Shown in pieces: positions 25,721-34,451 of a DNA stretch of 64,000 bases. The translations under genes were made by a program, and so were the position numbers. The stretch is from Planctomycetota bacterium (lineage in GTDB: Bacteria; Planctomycetota; PLA2): contig JAJFFF010000004.1 of assembly GCA_021776785.1 (NCBI GenBank), positions 186,001 to 250,000 on the forward strand, in the 5' to 3' direction. Positions within the stretch are counted from its first letter, which is position 1. Every line of letters starts with the position of its first letter. Below the pieces are notes generated by a model. That model had not been told where the DNA came from. It saw nothing but the letters and a program-made list of their open reading frames with translations, and did no database searches.

Positions 25721-27448
25721 ATGAACGAGGTGGCCATCGGCATCGACCTGGGAACGACCAACAGCGTCATCGCGCGGTTCGAGGAAGGCGGCGTGCGCGT
25801 TCTCGAGAACCGCCAGGGCGAACTCATGACGCCGTCGACCGTGGCGCTTGACCCGGACGGAGGCGGGCTCTTGATCGGGCGGCCCGCGCGGGAGCTGCTC
25901 GCGCTGCACCCTGGACGCGCCGTCGGGGCTTTCAAGCGCGCGATGGGCAGCGACGAACAATTCTCCTTGGATATGCGCCAGCACGGCGCGGTCGAACTCT
26001 CCGCCTGCATCCTCCGCGCACTGCGAGAGGACGCCGCCCGGACGCTCGGGACCGAAGTCACGGGTTGCGTCATCACCGTGCCGGCGTACTTCAACGAGGA
26101 GCAGCGCTTCGCGACGATGAAAGCGGGCGAACTCGCCGGCCTCAACGTGATGCGAATCCTCAACGAACCCACCGCCGCCGCCATCGCCTACGGACTTCAC
26201 CGGCTCGACAAAGAGTCAAAGTTTCTCGTCTTCGATTTGGGCGGCGGCACGTTCGACGTGTGCATCATGGAGTTGTTTGAGGGCATCCTCCAGGTACTGA
26301 GCACGGCGGGCGCGTCGCGGCTGGGCGGCGAAGATTTCACGCGCCGCCTCGTCAGCTGGACGCTGCGCGAAGTCGGCACGTCGTTCGAGCAAGCTGAGTT
26401 GCGCGATATCGCGGCGCTGGGCCAACTCTACAAGCGGTGCGAGATGGCGAAGCGCAAGCTCAGCGATCAAGAAGACGTGGAGGTCATAGTGCCCCGCTTC
26501 ATGGATCTGCTCGACCGCGACGTTTCCGTCCGCATGATGCGCGAGGACGCCGAAACGGCGTGGGAACCGCTGCTACGCGATCTGGCGGGACCAACGCGCT
26601 CGGCGCTGATGGGCGCGAAACTCGATCCGTCCGATCTCGACGAGATTATCCTCGTCGGCGGCGCGACGCGCATGCCGGCGGTGCGGCGCTTCGTCGAGAG
26701 CTTTTTCGGTCGCCAGCCGGTCGAGTCGATCGACCCCGATTTGACGGTGGCGCATGGGGCCGCGATCCAAGCAGCGCTTTGTCTGCAGGACGCCGCCGTC
26801 GAGGAGATCGTCGTCACGGACGTCGTGTCCCACAGCCTCGGGGTCGATGTGGCGCGCGAGATCGCGGGCCGCCCTGTGACGGGCTACTTCAGCCCGGTCA
26901 TCCATCGCAACACGGTGATTCCGACGTCGCGTACCGAGGACTACTACACGTTGCACACCAATCAACGGGCCATGCGATTCGGGATCTACGAGGGCGACGC
27001 GCGGCGCGTCGAAGACAACCGCCACATCGGCACGCTGGACGTGAACGGAATCCCGAAAGGCCCGGCGGGCCAGCAGGTCGATGTAACGTTCACATACGAC
27101 GTCAACGGACTTCTGGAGGTCGAAGCGACGATCGCAGGCACAGCCAAGAAGTTCAGCCGCATCTTTTCGCGCGAGTCCAAGACGCTCTCAAAAAAAGCGC
27201 TCGACGCCGCGGCCGGCCGCATGAGTAAGCTCAAGGCAGATCCGCTCAAGAACCCCCGGTATCGCGACTTGAAGCTGCGCGCGGAATCACTCTGGAAAGA
27301 TGCTCCCGAGTCCATGCGAGCCGCTTTGGACTTCGCGCTCATCTCGTTCGACGAGGCTCTGATGACGCGCAACGCCATGTCGATCCGAAAAGCGTTTGAA
27401 GCCCTCGAAAAGGAGTGTGATCGGTTCGACGGCGGGGAACGGTGGTAG
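25721..27448 (+). CDS. hscC: Hsp70 chaperone of the HscC type
   Basis: The 575-residue protein is shorter than DnaK (about 640) and matches the HscC (Hsc62) subgroup. ATPase motifs are IGIDLGTTNSVIARF, VTVPAY-type GCVITVPAYFNEEQR, LNEPTAAAIAYGL, FLVFDLGGGTFDVCI and EIILVGGATRMPAVR. The substrate domain is compact (VIHRNTVIPTSRTEDY) and the lid is short, ending in acidic and aromatic residues without the DnaK EEVD-like tail. It is followed by a small membrane protein (7-base overlap) and a J-domain protein, so a dedicated Hsp70/J pair is likely. Confidence 0.92.
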   Translation: MNEVAIGIDLGTTNSVIARFEEGGVRVLENRQGELMTPSTVALDPDGGGLLIGRPARELLALHPGRAVGAFKRAMGSDEQFSLDMRQHGAVELSACILRALREDAARTLGTEVTGCVITVPAYFNEEQRFATMKAGELAGLNVMRILNEPTAAAIAYGLHRLDKESKFLVFDLGGGTFDVCIMELFEGILQVLSTAGASRLGGEDFTRRLVSWTLREVGTSFEQAELRDIAALGQLYKRCEMAKRKLSDQEDVEVIVPRFMDLLDRDVSVRMMREDAETAWEPLLRDLAGPTRSALMGAKLDPSDLDEIILVGGATRMPAVRRFVESFFGRQPVESIDPDLTVAHGAAIQAALCLQDAAVEEIVVTDVVSHSLGVDVAREIAGRPVTGYFSPVIHRNTVIPTSRTEDYYTLHTNQRAMRFGIYEGDARRVEDNRHIGTLDVNGIPKGPAGQQVDVTFTYDVNGLLEVEATIAGTAKKFSRIFSRESKTLSKKALDAAAGRMSKLKADPLKNPRYRDLKLRAESLWKDAPESMRAALDFALISFDEALMTRNAMSIRKAFEALEKECDRFDGGERW

Positions 27449-27759
27449 ATCTCGTTTCGCCGATCCGGGGCGCGCCCGACCCTGACGCCCGCCGCGCGGC
27501 GTATGTCCGGGCGCTGGCTTCGGTGGGTGCCGACGACACCACCGCGATTGCGGAAGCGCGCGCGGCATTCCTGGACGCCCCGCGTGCCACGCCACGGCGC
27601 GGGCCTTTGGATCCGCAGGCCCGACCGGAATCGCCCACGCGCGGTCGCGCACGGGAACGACGAGCCCGGCGCGCCGAACAGGCTGGAAAGAACTTGACGT
27701 GGCTCTGGTTATTCGTGGCGTACGTCGTGGTGAAGATCATCGTGCGCCTTCTCACGTAG
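27442..27759 (+). CDS. small C-terminally membrane-anchored protein between Hsp70 and J-protein
   Basis: The 105-residue product overlaps the Hsp70 gene by 7 bases (GTG start) and ends in one hydrophobic helix (LTWLWLFVAYVVVKIIVRLL), so it looks tail-anchored with its basic, Ala/Arg/Pro-rich N-terminal part in the cytoplasm. No domain is recognised. The gene order Hsp70, this protein, membrane J-protein suggests it may help place the chaperone at the membrane. Its tight spacing and continuous coding capacity support it being real; the function is inferred from context only. Confidence 0.6.
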   Translation: MVDLVSPIRGAPDPDARRAAYVRALASVGADDTTAIAEARAAFLDAPRATPRRGPLDPQARPESPTRGRARERRARRAEQAGKNLTWLWLFVAYVVVKIIVRLLT

Positions 27760-27771
27760 CAGACCGGCTCC

Positions 27772-29250
27772 ATGGACGACCCCTACGAGCTATTGGGCGT
27801 GCCGCACGACGCGACCGAGCGCGAGATCAAGCGCGCGTACGCGCGGTTGCTGCGCGTGCACCGCCCCGATCGCGACCCCGCCGGCTTTCGGCGCCTCCGC
27901 GAAGCGTACGAGACCGCGCTCCGATGGGCCGAGGACGGGGTCGAGTCCGAAGCCGCGGACGGCGGCGATGGACGCCCCTACGACGCGTACGACCTGCCGG
28001 ACGACGCCGCCGAAGACCCGTCGCTCGAAGAGGTCCAGCACCCCCGGGACCACGCGGAGGTCAAGCCTCGCTTTTGGGAGCGCGTGTTGGAAGCCGGCAT
28101 GGACTTTGCGCTCGAGGAGTCGCGTGCGGCCGAGCGCGCGGACCCGCAAGCGTGCGAACCCTACACGCAGCAGTTCCTGGCGGCCGAGGTGTCGGGGCGT
28201 CCGTTCCTGGAAGCTGCTCGTCCACTCGTGCGCGGTCTCAACGCCGGCGCGCCCCTGCTCGAATGGATGGAGACCGTGCTCACGGAAGACGAACTGTCCG
28301 CCCTGGCGCGCTCCAACTACCTGTCGTGGAAGCGCGCGCGGCGGTGGCGCAACCGCCGGGCGGCAACCGTTTTTTGGGAGCGCCGGTGCGTCGATCTCTT
28401 TTGCGACGGGCGCATCGACGATCTTCAACGGCAACTATCCGGCGAGGAGGTTCGCAAGGACGCGGCCAAGGACGATCGTCTCGCCGCCGTGGGACGTTCG
28501 CTCGCCGAAGCTCTCGTGCTGGACGAACCCGCGATGGCGCAACAGCTACACGAGCATTACACGCCGTACCGCGCGGGCGGGGAAGCGCTCGACGAATTCG
28601 AAGAGAGGTTGGAGCTCGTCGACTTCTGGGCCGGCGTCAAGGACTCAGTTCCCACCGCGCTCGCCATCTACATCCGACTACGGCCCGTCGCCCGGGCAGA
28701 CCAACTGCGCCAACGGATCGACGCGGCCGGCGGGTGGGACTGGGCGAACACAGCCGCTGCGATCGCGGCGTGGAAGGGACCGCGCGAGAGGCTTCTCTTT
28801 CTCTTCGAGAGCGACGTCGACACGGTTGTGCTTGGCGACGTCGAGCCGGACGACGAACCCGCGCTCACGCGGTTCGCGGAGGCTACGGACCGGTCGATCG
28901 CCTCGTCGCGCCACAACCTAGCGGCGACGATCGCCCTGGTCGTGTGCAGCGTGGTCACGGTCGCCTTGTTCCGGTCGTTCGGGGTCTGGTGGGGCTGCGG
29001 AGCGCTGCTGGCGAGTCTCGTGGTGTGGCTTCCGATGCTGTTTCTCGCCGACGGCAAGACCTACGCGGCCGTGATCCGGCCGCAGCTCATCCGCCTGCTC
29101 GCAAAACACGGTCTCAGCCGGGCTTCGGTGGCCGCCTGGATCAAAGACAACAGCAAACTGACTGACGAGCTGGGACGATTCGACGACGAAATGGAGCGGG
29201 ACGTCTCTCTCGATATCGTGGCGTGCCTGGCGCGCCGCCACGCCGAATAA
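27772..29250 (+). CDS. J-domain co-chaperone with two C-terminal membrane helices
   Basis: The 492-residue protein begins with a J domain (DDPYELLGVPHDATEREIKR, then AYARLLRVHRPDRDP), where the HPD signature is written H-R-P-D, as I recall for the J-proteins that partner HscC. The middle is helical and acidic with TPR-like spacing. Near residues 382-425 there are two hydrophobic helices (ATIALVVCSVVTVALF and ALLASLVVWLPMLFL), then a soluble tail. It should recruit the adjacent Hsp70 to the membrane. It is the third gene of this plus-strand operon, 12 bases after the small membrane protein. Confidence 0.85.
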   Translation: MDDPYELLGVPHDATEREIKRAYARLLRVHRPDRDPAGFRRLREAYETALRWAEDGVESEAADGGDGRPYDAYDLPDDAAEDPSLEEVQHPRDHAEVKPRFWERVLEAGMDFALEESRAAERADPQACEPYTQQFLAAEVSGRPFLEAARPLVRGLNAGAPLLEWMETVLTEDELSALARSNYLSWKRARRWRNRRAATVFWERRCVDLFCDGRIDDLQRQLSGEEVRKDAAKDDRLAAVGRSLAEALVLDEPAMAQQLHEHYTPYRAGGEALDEFEERLELVDFWAGVKDSVPTALAIYIRLRPVARADQLRQRIDAAGGWDWANTAAAIAAWKGPRERLLFLFESDVDTVVLGDVEPDDEPALTRFAEATDRSIASSRHNLAATIALVVCSVVTVALFRSFGVWWGCGALLASLVVWLPMLFLADGKTYAAVIRPQLIRLLAKHGLSRASVAAWIKDNSKLTDELGRFDDEMERDVSLDIVACLARRHAE

Positions 29251-29322
29251 GCGTACTAAATCGGCGCGAATCGGCCCCGTCCGGTAAAGCGCAGCAGCAT
29301 TTCGGTTCGATAGGAAATCGGA

Positions 29323-30216
29323 ATGGTTGCCGTCCTCGATGCCCCGCCGCCGGTTCGCCGCACTCCGCGTCCGGACCCGTTCCCCCAACACCAGGGGACG
29401 ATGTGGCAGCGGCACGTGCCGTGGATCGTGGCGAGCATCGGACTAGCGATCGTTGTGACGATGCCCAACGCCGTACGCGGCTGGGCTGTCGGCGGTGCTG
29501 CGGCCATGGCTTTGGCCCAAGCGTTTACGCAACGCCGCTTGCGCGCCAGTTGTCGCGCGCTGCACCTCGGCGCCGGCTTGGCCGCGCTTTGCGCCTGGCA
29601 CGGCCTCGACGCAGCGGGCTCGTTCGCCGTCGCTGTCGCCGCGATGGCGGTGGCCGCCCAAATCGCGTTCGCCGCGGCTTCGCAGTTTCAACCGCAGGTC
29701 GCGCCGCTCGCCGGTCGCCTGCCGTGGCGCTTCCAACCGGCCTATCGCCACTTAGCGTTCCGTTTCGGCGGCGCCGGATTGGTGATCGCGCTCGGCGTGG
29801 CGCTCGCCGCACCGCAACCGGAGCTGCAGATCGCGGGCATCGCCATCTTCCCGCTGTTTTTGCGGACGTATATCGGCACCTTGCTGGCCGCGCGCACAAC
29901 GCGGGCGATCTGGATTTACGCGATCGTCATGCACTGGGCCGCGCTCGGATTTTTTGTTCCGGCCTATGGCGCGCTCGCCGCCGCGTGGATCTTGGTCGGC
30001 GCCGAGACGGTTCTGTTCGTCGGTTCGGCGATGGTGATCGCCCGCCGCACCGGGATCGCGAGCGCACGCGCCGCGCAATGGGCCGCCGGATCCGCGTTGG
30101 CGCTCTTGATCGCCGCCGTCACGGTCCCCCACACTCCGGAATGGCCGTTCTTTGCGTCCATCCTCATCGGTGTGGGCATCGGCGCCGTGTTCTTCCCGCG
30201 CGCCACCGCACGCTAG
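29323..30216 (+). CDS. polytopic membrane protein of unknown function
   Basis: The 297-residue product is mostly hydrophobic, with about eight predicted helices beginning at WIVASIGLAIVVTM. It is very alanine-rich. After a 40-residue Pro/Arg-rich N-terminus (HQGTMWQRHVPW) the helices alternate with short basic loops. The layout resembles small YwiC-like or UbiA-sized membrane proteins, but no catalytic motif is visible, so I assign no function. It lies 72 bases after the J-protein gene and could belong to that operon. Confidence 0.65.
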   Translation: MVAVLDAPPPVRRTPRPDPFPQHQGTMWQRHVPWIVASIGLAIVVTMPNAVRGWAVGGAAAMALAQAFTQRRLRASCRALHLGAGLAALCAWHGLDAAGSFAVAVAAMAVAAQIAFAAASQFQPQVAPLAGRLPWRFQPAYRHLAFRFGGAGLVIALGVALAAPQPELQIAGIAIFPLFLRTYIGTLLAARTTRAIWIYAIVMHWAALGFFVPAYGALAAAWILVGAETVLFVGSAMVIARRTGIASARAAQWAAGSALALLIAAVTVPHTPEWPFFASILIGVGIGAVFFPRATAR

Positions 30217-30278
30217 CTTCGCTTCGACGCGGCGCGCCCGGGCAAGGGAGCTCGAACACAGAACCCGCGCCACGAAAC

Positions 30279-30334
30279 CCCGCGTGCGGAGCACCCTGGA
30301 AGTGATCCCGCGTGCGGAGCACGCTAAAAATGAT
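30279..30334. repeat. 28-bp tandem duplication at the 3' end of the outer-membrane lipoprotein gene
   Basis: Two adjacent 28-base units (30279-30306 and 30307-30334) share CCCGCGTGCGGAGCAC followed by a diverged end that finishes with TGAT. The second unit contains the stop and last codons of the minus-strand gene that ends at 30324; the first is its non-coding copy downstream. This is the same arrangement as at the kdsA stop. The space 30217-30323 holds nothing else. Confidence 0.75.
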
Positions 30335-30845
30335 ACAGCAGGTTGAAGAACAACTGCGGAAGCACTTCGGTGCCGATGCTGCCTTCGCCATCGACGAGCG
30401 TGAGTTGCACTTCTGGGCTAAACGTCCAACGCGGGGAGAGATCCCAGTCGTAGCCCACGGAACCAAACGCACCGAAGTAATCGCCGCGCTGATCGAGAAT
30501 GTTGGGGTCGCCGTTCGCGCGCAGCCACGTCACGCCGTAGCGAAAAAACATCCGGCGGCTATGGCCGGGGCTGGCACTTTGCTTCACGGCCGCTTGAATT
30601 TGGAAGAACTCGCCGTCTTGCGTGGGCGTGTCGTCCCCCCCTTGCAGCGATGCCCGCATCTCGAACGCGTAGTCGTAGTTCCCGCCACGCGATAACATCT
30701 GCCCCGCGGTAAGCGCCACGCCGATATCCGGAAGCGCGGCCACGCCGACGCCGCCATAGACTTCGCCGTTGCGCCCGTCCTCGCGCGGGATGCGGGAGCG
30801 ACAGCCGACAGTCAAAATCAGGGCGAGGACGATCCAGACACGCAT
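30324..30845 (-). CDS. putative outer-membrane lipoprotein
   Basis: The 173-residue protein starts MRVWIVLALILTVGCRS, a lipoprotein signal with lipobox TVGC. The mature part alternates hydrophobic and polar residues in strand-like stretches (NYDYAFEMRASLQGG, GYDWDLSPRWTFSPEVQLTL) and ends in FNLLYHF, with the terminal phenylalanine typical of outer-membrane beta-barrels. I infer a small barrel or beta-rich lipoprotein; no family is recognised. It follows wecB after 21 bases on the same strand. Confidence 0.7.
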   Translation of the reverse strand: MRVWIVLALILTVGCRSRIPREDGRNGEVYGGVGVAALPDIGVALTAGQMLSRGGNYDYAFEMRASLQGGDDTPTQDGEFFQIQAAVKQSASPGHSRRMFFRYGVTWLRANGDPNILDQRGDYFGAFGSVGYDWDLSPRWTFSPEVQLTLVDGEGSIGTEVLPQLFFNLLYHF

Positions 30846-30866
30846 GGCCCGATCATCCCGTTTTGA

Positions 30867-31859
30867 TCAGACCAATTTGGCGATGCGCTCCGCCGCCGCG
30901 CCGTCGCCGTAGTGCGAAGGGCGCGTCGGGGCGCGCGGCGGCGAGGCGAGCGCGTGGGCGATGCGGTCAGGATCGGTGCCCACCAAGACGTTCCAGCCGC
31001 TTTCCACCGTTTCCAGCCACTCCGTTCGCTCGCGCAGCGTGATACACGGCACGCCGAGCAAATACGCTTCCTTTTGCAAGCCACCCGAGTCCGTCACCAC
31101 CGCCGACGCGCCCGCCACGAGCCCTAAGAACTCGAGGTAGGGCAGCGGTTCGAGCTCGGTGAGGCCGGTCGGTTTTTCGCGCAGCGTCGTGCGGGGGTGA
31201 CGGGGAAACAGCACCGGCTGCCCTGCGGCCCGGCAAACCGCCGCCACGACATCGGCGACCAACTGCGGGTCATCGGCGGTCGCGGCGCGATGCAGCGTCA
31301 GCACAACATAGGGATCGCGGTCCGGCGTCTTCGCGCGAATCGCGGCCTCGTAGCGGAGCAACACGTCCGCCATCACATCGCCGACGACGTGCACGTTTTG
31401 GCGCCCGGAAAGGTGGGCCGCGCAGTGCGCGGTGGAGCACAACAACAGATCGCTAAGACCATCCACGACGACGCGGTTGATCTCCTCCGGAAGATTGGGC
31501 TCCCCCGAACGCGCGCCTGCTTCCACGTGGGCGACCGGCGTCTTCGTCATCGCCGCCGCGATCGCGGCCGCACGCGTCGAGTCGGTGTCGCCCAGCGCGA
31601 TCACACGCCGCGGTCGTACGCGCTCCAACAAGTCCACGAGCGACGCGGTCATCTCGTCGTGACGCGCGGCGCGCGCTGTGGCGGCGAGCGTGAGGACGTG
31701 ATCGGGGGGCGCGAGCCCGAGCCCGGCAAAGTGCGCCTCCACCATGCGCGGGTCGCGGTGCTGCCCGGTGTGGACCAGTTGCGCGTCGGGGAGCGCCGGC
31801 ATCAGCGCCGCCGCCTTGATGAACTGGGGTCGGGCGCCGGCGACGACGAGCAGGCTCAC
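30867..31859 (-). CDS. wecB: UDP-N-acetylglucosamine 2-epimerase (non-hydrolysing)
   Basis: The 330-residue enzyme interconverts UDP-GlcNAc and UDP-ManNAc for surface polysaccharides. It opens VVAGARPQFIKAAAL, has LVHTGQHRDPRM, ALGDTDSTRAA, HVEAGARSGEPNLPEEINRV, LTLHRAAT and VVTDSGGLQKEAYLLGVP, the GT-B fold markers of WecB. At 330 residues it is a little short (usual 360-380). The HR-EN pair of the family is HRAAT here, so one conserved acidic/amide position differs. The GTG start overlaps the cysteine dioxygenase stop as GTGA. Confidence 0.88.
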   Translation of the reverse strand: MSLLVVAGARPQFIKAAALMPALPDAQLVHTGQHRDPRMVEAHFAGLGLAPPDHVLTLAATARAARHDEMTASLVDLLERVRPRRVIALGDTDSTRAAAIAAAMTKTPVAHVEAGARSGEPNLPEEINRVVVDGLSDLLLCSTAHCAAHLSGRQNVHVVGDVMADVLLRYEAAIRAKTPDRDPYVVLTLHRAATADDPQLVADVVAAVCRAAGQPVLFPRHPRTTLREKPTGLTELEPLPYLEFLGLVAGASAVVTDSGGLQKEAYLLGVPCITLRERTEWLETVESGWNVLVGTDPDRIAHALASPPRAPTRPSHYGDGAAAERIAKLV

Positions 31860-32350
31860 GACGTCTTCGGACGCGGGATCGGCGTAAACATCGTCACGTT
31901 CTCGTCCAGCGGCGGCGAGTAGATGTGAAGCGTGACCAGGTTTTCCGCGCCGCGGTTCGCGATGCGATGGATCTCGGCGCCAACGGCCACGGTGATATCG
32001 CCGCGCTGGTAGGTGCACGACTCCGTCGGCTCGGGATCGCCCTCAGGGACGGCACGGAAGCGGTCTTCCACCATCTCGCCCGACACAACCAAGTACAGAC
32101 AGTTACTGACGCCGTGGTCGTGAATCGCGCTCTCCTGGCCGGGCTTCCAGCAGATCACTACGAGCTCGAAGTGGTCGTTTTGATGGACGCGGTTGCGCGT
32201 GTAACACTCCGCGTTCGTCGCGCAGTAGTCCTTCACGCACAAAGAATCGAGATCGACCGAGCGCGCCCACTCCTTCATCTCGTCGGCGGTCATCGAGCGC
32301 GTCGTGCCGCTCTCGCCCTGCAAAATTTGATCTAGAAGCTTCAGCGCCAT
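31856..32350 (-). CDS. cysteine dioxygenase
   Basis: The 164-residue cupin oxidises cysteine to cysteinesulfinate with O2. The iron ligands are the two histidines in SAIHDHGVSNC and the histidine in AEIHRIAN. The cysteine of SNC and the tyrosine of LHIYSPPLDEN are the pair that forms the thioether crosslink in the animal enzyme, so both crosslink residues appear conserved. Length is normal for bacterial members. It is the first gene of a minus-strand group with wecB and the outer-membrane lipoprotein, an odd combination with no clear metabolic link. Confidence 0.93.
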   Translation of the reverse strand: MALKLLDQILQGESGTTRSMTADEMKEWARSVDLDSLCVKDYCATNAECYTRNRVHQNDHFELVVICWKPGQESAIHDHGVSNCLYLVVSGEMVEDRFRAVPEGDPEPTESCTYQRGDITVAVGAEIHRIANRGAENLVTLHIYSPPLDENVTMFTPIPRPKTS

Positions 32351-32390
32351 GCCTAAAGAGTGCCTGCTCGACCGCTACAATGCAAACCGC

Positions 32391-33236
32391 ATGCGAGTCT
32401 ATATCAGTGCCGACATGGAGGGCGCCACCGGCGTCTGTCACCGCGATCACCTCATGGCTGGGGGCCAAGACTACGAGGCGGCGCGGCGCTGGCTGACGGG
32501 CGATATCAACGCCGCGGTCGAGGGCGCGCTCGCGGCTGGGGCGACGGACATCGTCGTCGCGGACGGCCACGCGACGATGCGCAACGTCTTGCTCGATCAA
32601 CTGCACGAGGCGGCGCGCCTGCTGCAAGGTCCGGCGCAACCCAGCAACCGCGAGTTTGGTCAATTGGCGGCGCTCGAGCACGACCGATTCGACGCCGCGT
32701 TCTTGATCGGCCATCACACGCGCGCCGGGACCGAGGGCGGGCTGCTCGCGCACACCTGGGTCGGTAGTCTCGTGCGCGAGATTCGGCTGCAGGGCGAGCC
32801 GGCGAGCGAGTCGCGACTCAACGCGGCCATCTGGGGCCATTTCGGCATTCCCGTCGCCCTCGCGACCGGCGCCGACGACTACTGCCGCGAAGTGCGCGAC
32901 GAACTCGGCGCGGACCTGACGGTCGTGGCGGTGAAACAAGCGCTCGGCACATCGGCCGTGATCACGTTGACGCCGCCCCGCGCCCAAGCGCTCATTCGCG
33001 AGGCCGCGGCAGCATCGCTACGATCGCTACGCGCACCCCTCGATGTGGGAACACCCGTCCGCGTGGAGATCGATTTCTGGCGCGACGACATGCGCGCCCG
33101 CGCGGCGACGCTGGGGGGCGAGCCGATCGGGCGCACCACGCTTACGTTCGAAGGCGACGACCTCCCCGCCGTGTTTCGTTCCGTGTGGGCCGCACTCGCG
33201 CAAGCCTTGCGCGACGATCCGTCGTTCCTGCGATAA
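32391..33236 (+). CDS. dppA: M55 family D-aminopeptidase
   Basis: The 281-residue protein begins MRVYISADMEGATGVCHRDH, the signature of DppA-type D-aminopeptidases, whose Asp and Glu bind zinc. DGHATMRNVLLDQL, LIGHHTRAGTEGGLLAHTW and DDYCREV carry further metal and catalytic residues. DppA frees N-terminal D-alanine from D-amino peptides and so may serve peptidoglycan recycling, as murQ does. The ATG at 32391 places the motif at the N-terminus as usual. It is divergent from cysteine dioxygenase with only 40 bases between starts. Confidence 0.93.
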   Translation: MRVYISADMEGATGVCHRDHLMAGGQDYEAARRWLTGDINAAVEGALAAGATDIVVADGHATMRNVLLDQLHEAARLLQGPAQPSNREFGQLAALEHDRFDAAFLIGHHTRAGTEGGLLAHTWVGSLVREIRLQGEPASESRLNAAIWGHFGIPVALATGADDYCREVRDELGADLTVVAVKQALGTSAVITLTPPRAQALIREAAAASLRSLRAPLDVGTPVRVEIDFWRDDMRARAATLGGEPIGRTTLTFEGDDLPAVFRSVWAALAQALRDDPSFLR

Positions 33237-33238
33237 CG

Positions 33239-34021
33239 CTAGCGCTGGCAAGCCGGGCAGAAAAACGTCGATCGTTGCCCGTGGACGGCGCGCGCGATCG
33301 GCGCGCGACAGGTCCGGCACGGCTCTCCTTCGCGGCCATACACCAAGAACTCCCCCACTTTTGAATACCCCGGCTTCGCGTGCAGCCGGATCGCCCGGCG
33401 CAGCGTCGTCTTGATGGCCCGGCGCAACGCGACCACTTCGGAGCGATCCAACGCGCGGGCGGGTCGCCCTGGATCGAGGCCCGCGCGGTGGCATGATTCG
33501 CTGGCATAGATGTTGCCGATACCGGCCACTAAACGGGGATCAAGCAGCGCTTGTTTGATCGAGATCGAGCGCCGGTCCAGCGCCGCCGCGAACGGGTCGA
33601 GGCGAAACGAACGCTCCAACGGCTCGGGACCCAGATGCGCGAGCTCCGCGGCGGCGTCTTCGGTCCAAGTCATCCGTCCAAAACGGCGCGGATCGCGGTA
33701 CACAGCCGTTCCGCGGTCCAACTGCAGCGTCAGAAGTCGATGACGGTCGACCGGCAGGCCGGGGTCGCGGGCATCAAAAATCCAACCCGTCATCCGCAGA
33801 TGGATCAGCCACGAGCTGCCGCCGTCGAGATGCACACAGAGAACTTTGGCCCGCCGCGTCACAGCCTCGATGCGACGACCCGTGAGCTCCGTGCGGAACG
33901 CGCGCACCGACGGCGCGGCAATGAGGCGCGGATAGGCGACGACCACGCGCTCGATGCGGCGACCGATCCACCAGGACCGGAGCTGTGTTGCCAATCCATC
34001 GACTTCGGGGAGCTCGGGCAC
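33239..34021 (-). CDS. mutM: formamidopyrimidine-DNA glycosylase
   Basis: This 260-residue base-excision repair enzyme removes oxidised purines such as 8-oxoguanine. The N-terminus is MPELPEVDGLATQL, with catalytic Pro2 and Glu3 after methionine removal. The conserved lysine is in RRAKVLCVHL. The helix-two-turn-helix shows RLVAGIGNIYASE, and a C-terminal zinc finger has the four cysteines of PCRTC and FFCPACQ. It is convergent with dppA, two bases apart. Confidence 0.95.
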   Translation of the reverse strand: MPELPEVDGLATQLRSWWIGRRIERVVVAYPRLIAAPSVRAFRTELTGRRIEAVTRRAKVLCVHLDGGSSWLIHLRMTGWIFDARDPGLPVDRHRLLTLQLDRGTAVYRDPRRFGRMTWTEDAAAELAHLGPEPLERSFRLDPFAAALDRRSISIKQALLDPRLVAGIGNIYASESCHRAGLDPGRPARALDRSEVVALRRAIKTTLRRAIRLHAKPGYSKVGEFLVYGREGEPCRTCRAPIARAVHGQRSTFFCPACQR

Positions 34022-34139
34022 GCCCCCATCGTTGCAAACGCAGCAACAACTCGGCGCGCGGGGAAACGAAAGGGAATGGGGAGGACCATGAACAAAGACG
34101 GAGAGCTTCGGATGAAGCCGAGGCGGATGTTTCCCCGAA

Positions 34140-34164
34140 CTCGGACGAACCGAGATCTTTTTTT
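34140..34164 (+). terminator. candidate intrinsic terminator, plus strand
   Basis: A 5-base stem CTCGG/CCGAG with an ACGAA loop (34140-34154) is followed by ATC and seven Ts (34158-34164). No annotated plus-strand gene ends here, so it would terminate a short transcript starting near 34022-34090. Confidence 0.4.
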
Positions 34165-34313
34165 CCCCTTTTGCCCCTGTTTGGCCCGCGCGTGAAGTGC
34201 ATTCGTGGATTGGGAGATGGGAAGTGGAGGCTAACCAGACCGAGTCTGACTAGCGAGGAGTGAACGCACGCCGCTACGAGGACCAAGTGATCGCGTCTCA
34301 AGCGCGTCCATGG

Positions 34314-34346
34314 TCGCTCCCTCATTTCCAAAGAACGAGGGAGCGA
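34314..34346. repeat. perfect 10-base inverted repeat
   Basis: TCGCTCCCTC (34314-34323) and GAGGGAGCGA (34337-34346) are separated by 13 bases. No T-tract follows on either strand. It lies 106 bases beyond the FHA-GAF stop and could stabilise that transcript or bind a protein. Confidence 0.6.
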
Positions 34347-34451
34347 ATGCGAACCTCGTGCCGAAAGCAAACGACGCCCGGGCAGCGGATTGCAATTGTA
34401 AGAAAGTGTGTTTACCCACAAAGGGCTGCGAGAAAAGACACAAGCTGTGGC

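Larger units (their letters stand above)
34022..34451. other. 430-base intergenic region with possible small transcript
   Basis: Between mutM and the FHA-GAF gene no conserved gene is seen. The plus strand has a strong Shine-Dalgarno (GGGAGGACC) before an ATG at 34088 opening a 35-codon frame to 34195. A short hairpin with seven Ts lies inside that frame at 34140-34164, and a perfect 10-base inverted repeat lies at 34314-34346. The region is less GC-rich than its neighbours. A small RNA or leader peptide is possible but unproven. Confidence 0.4.
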
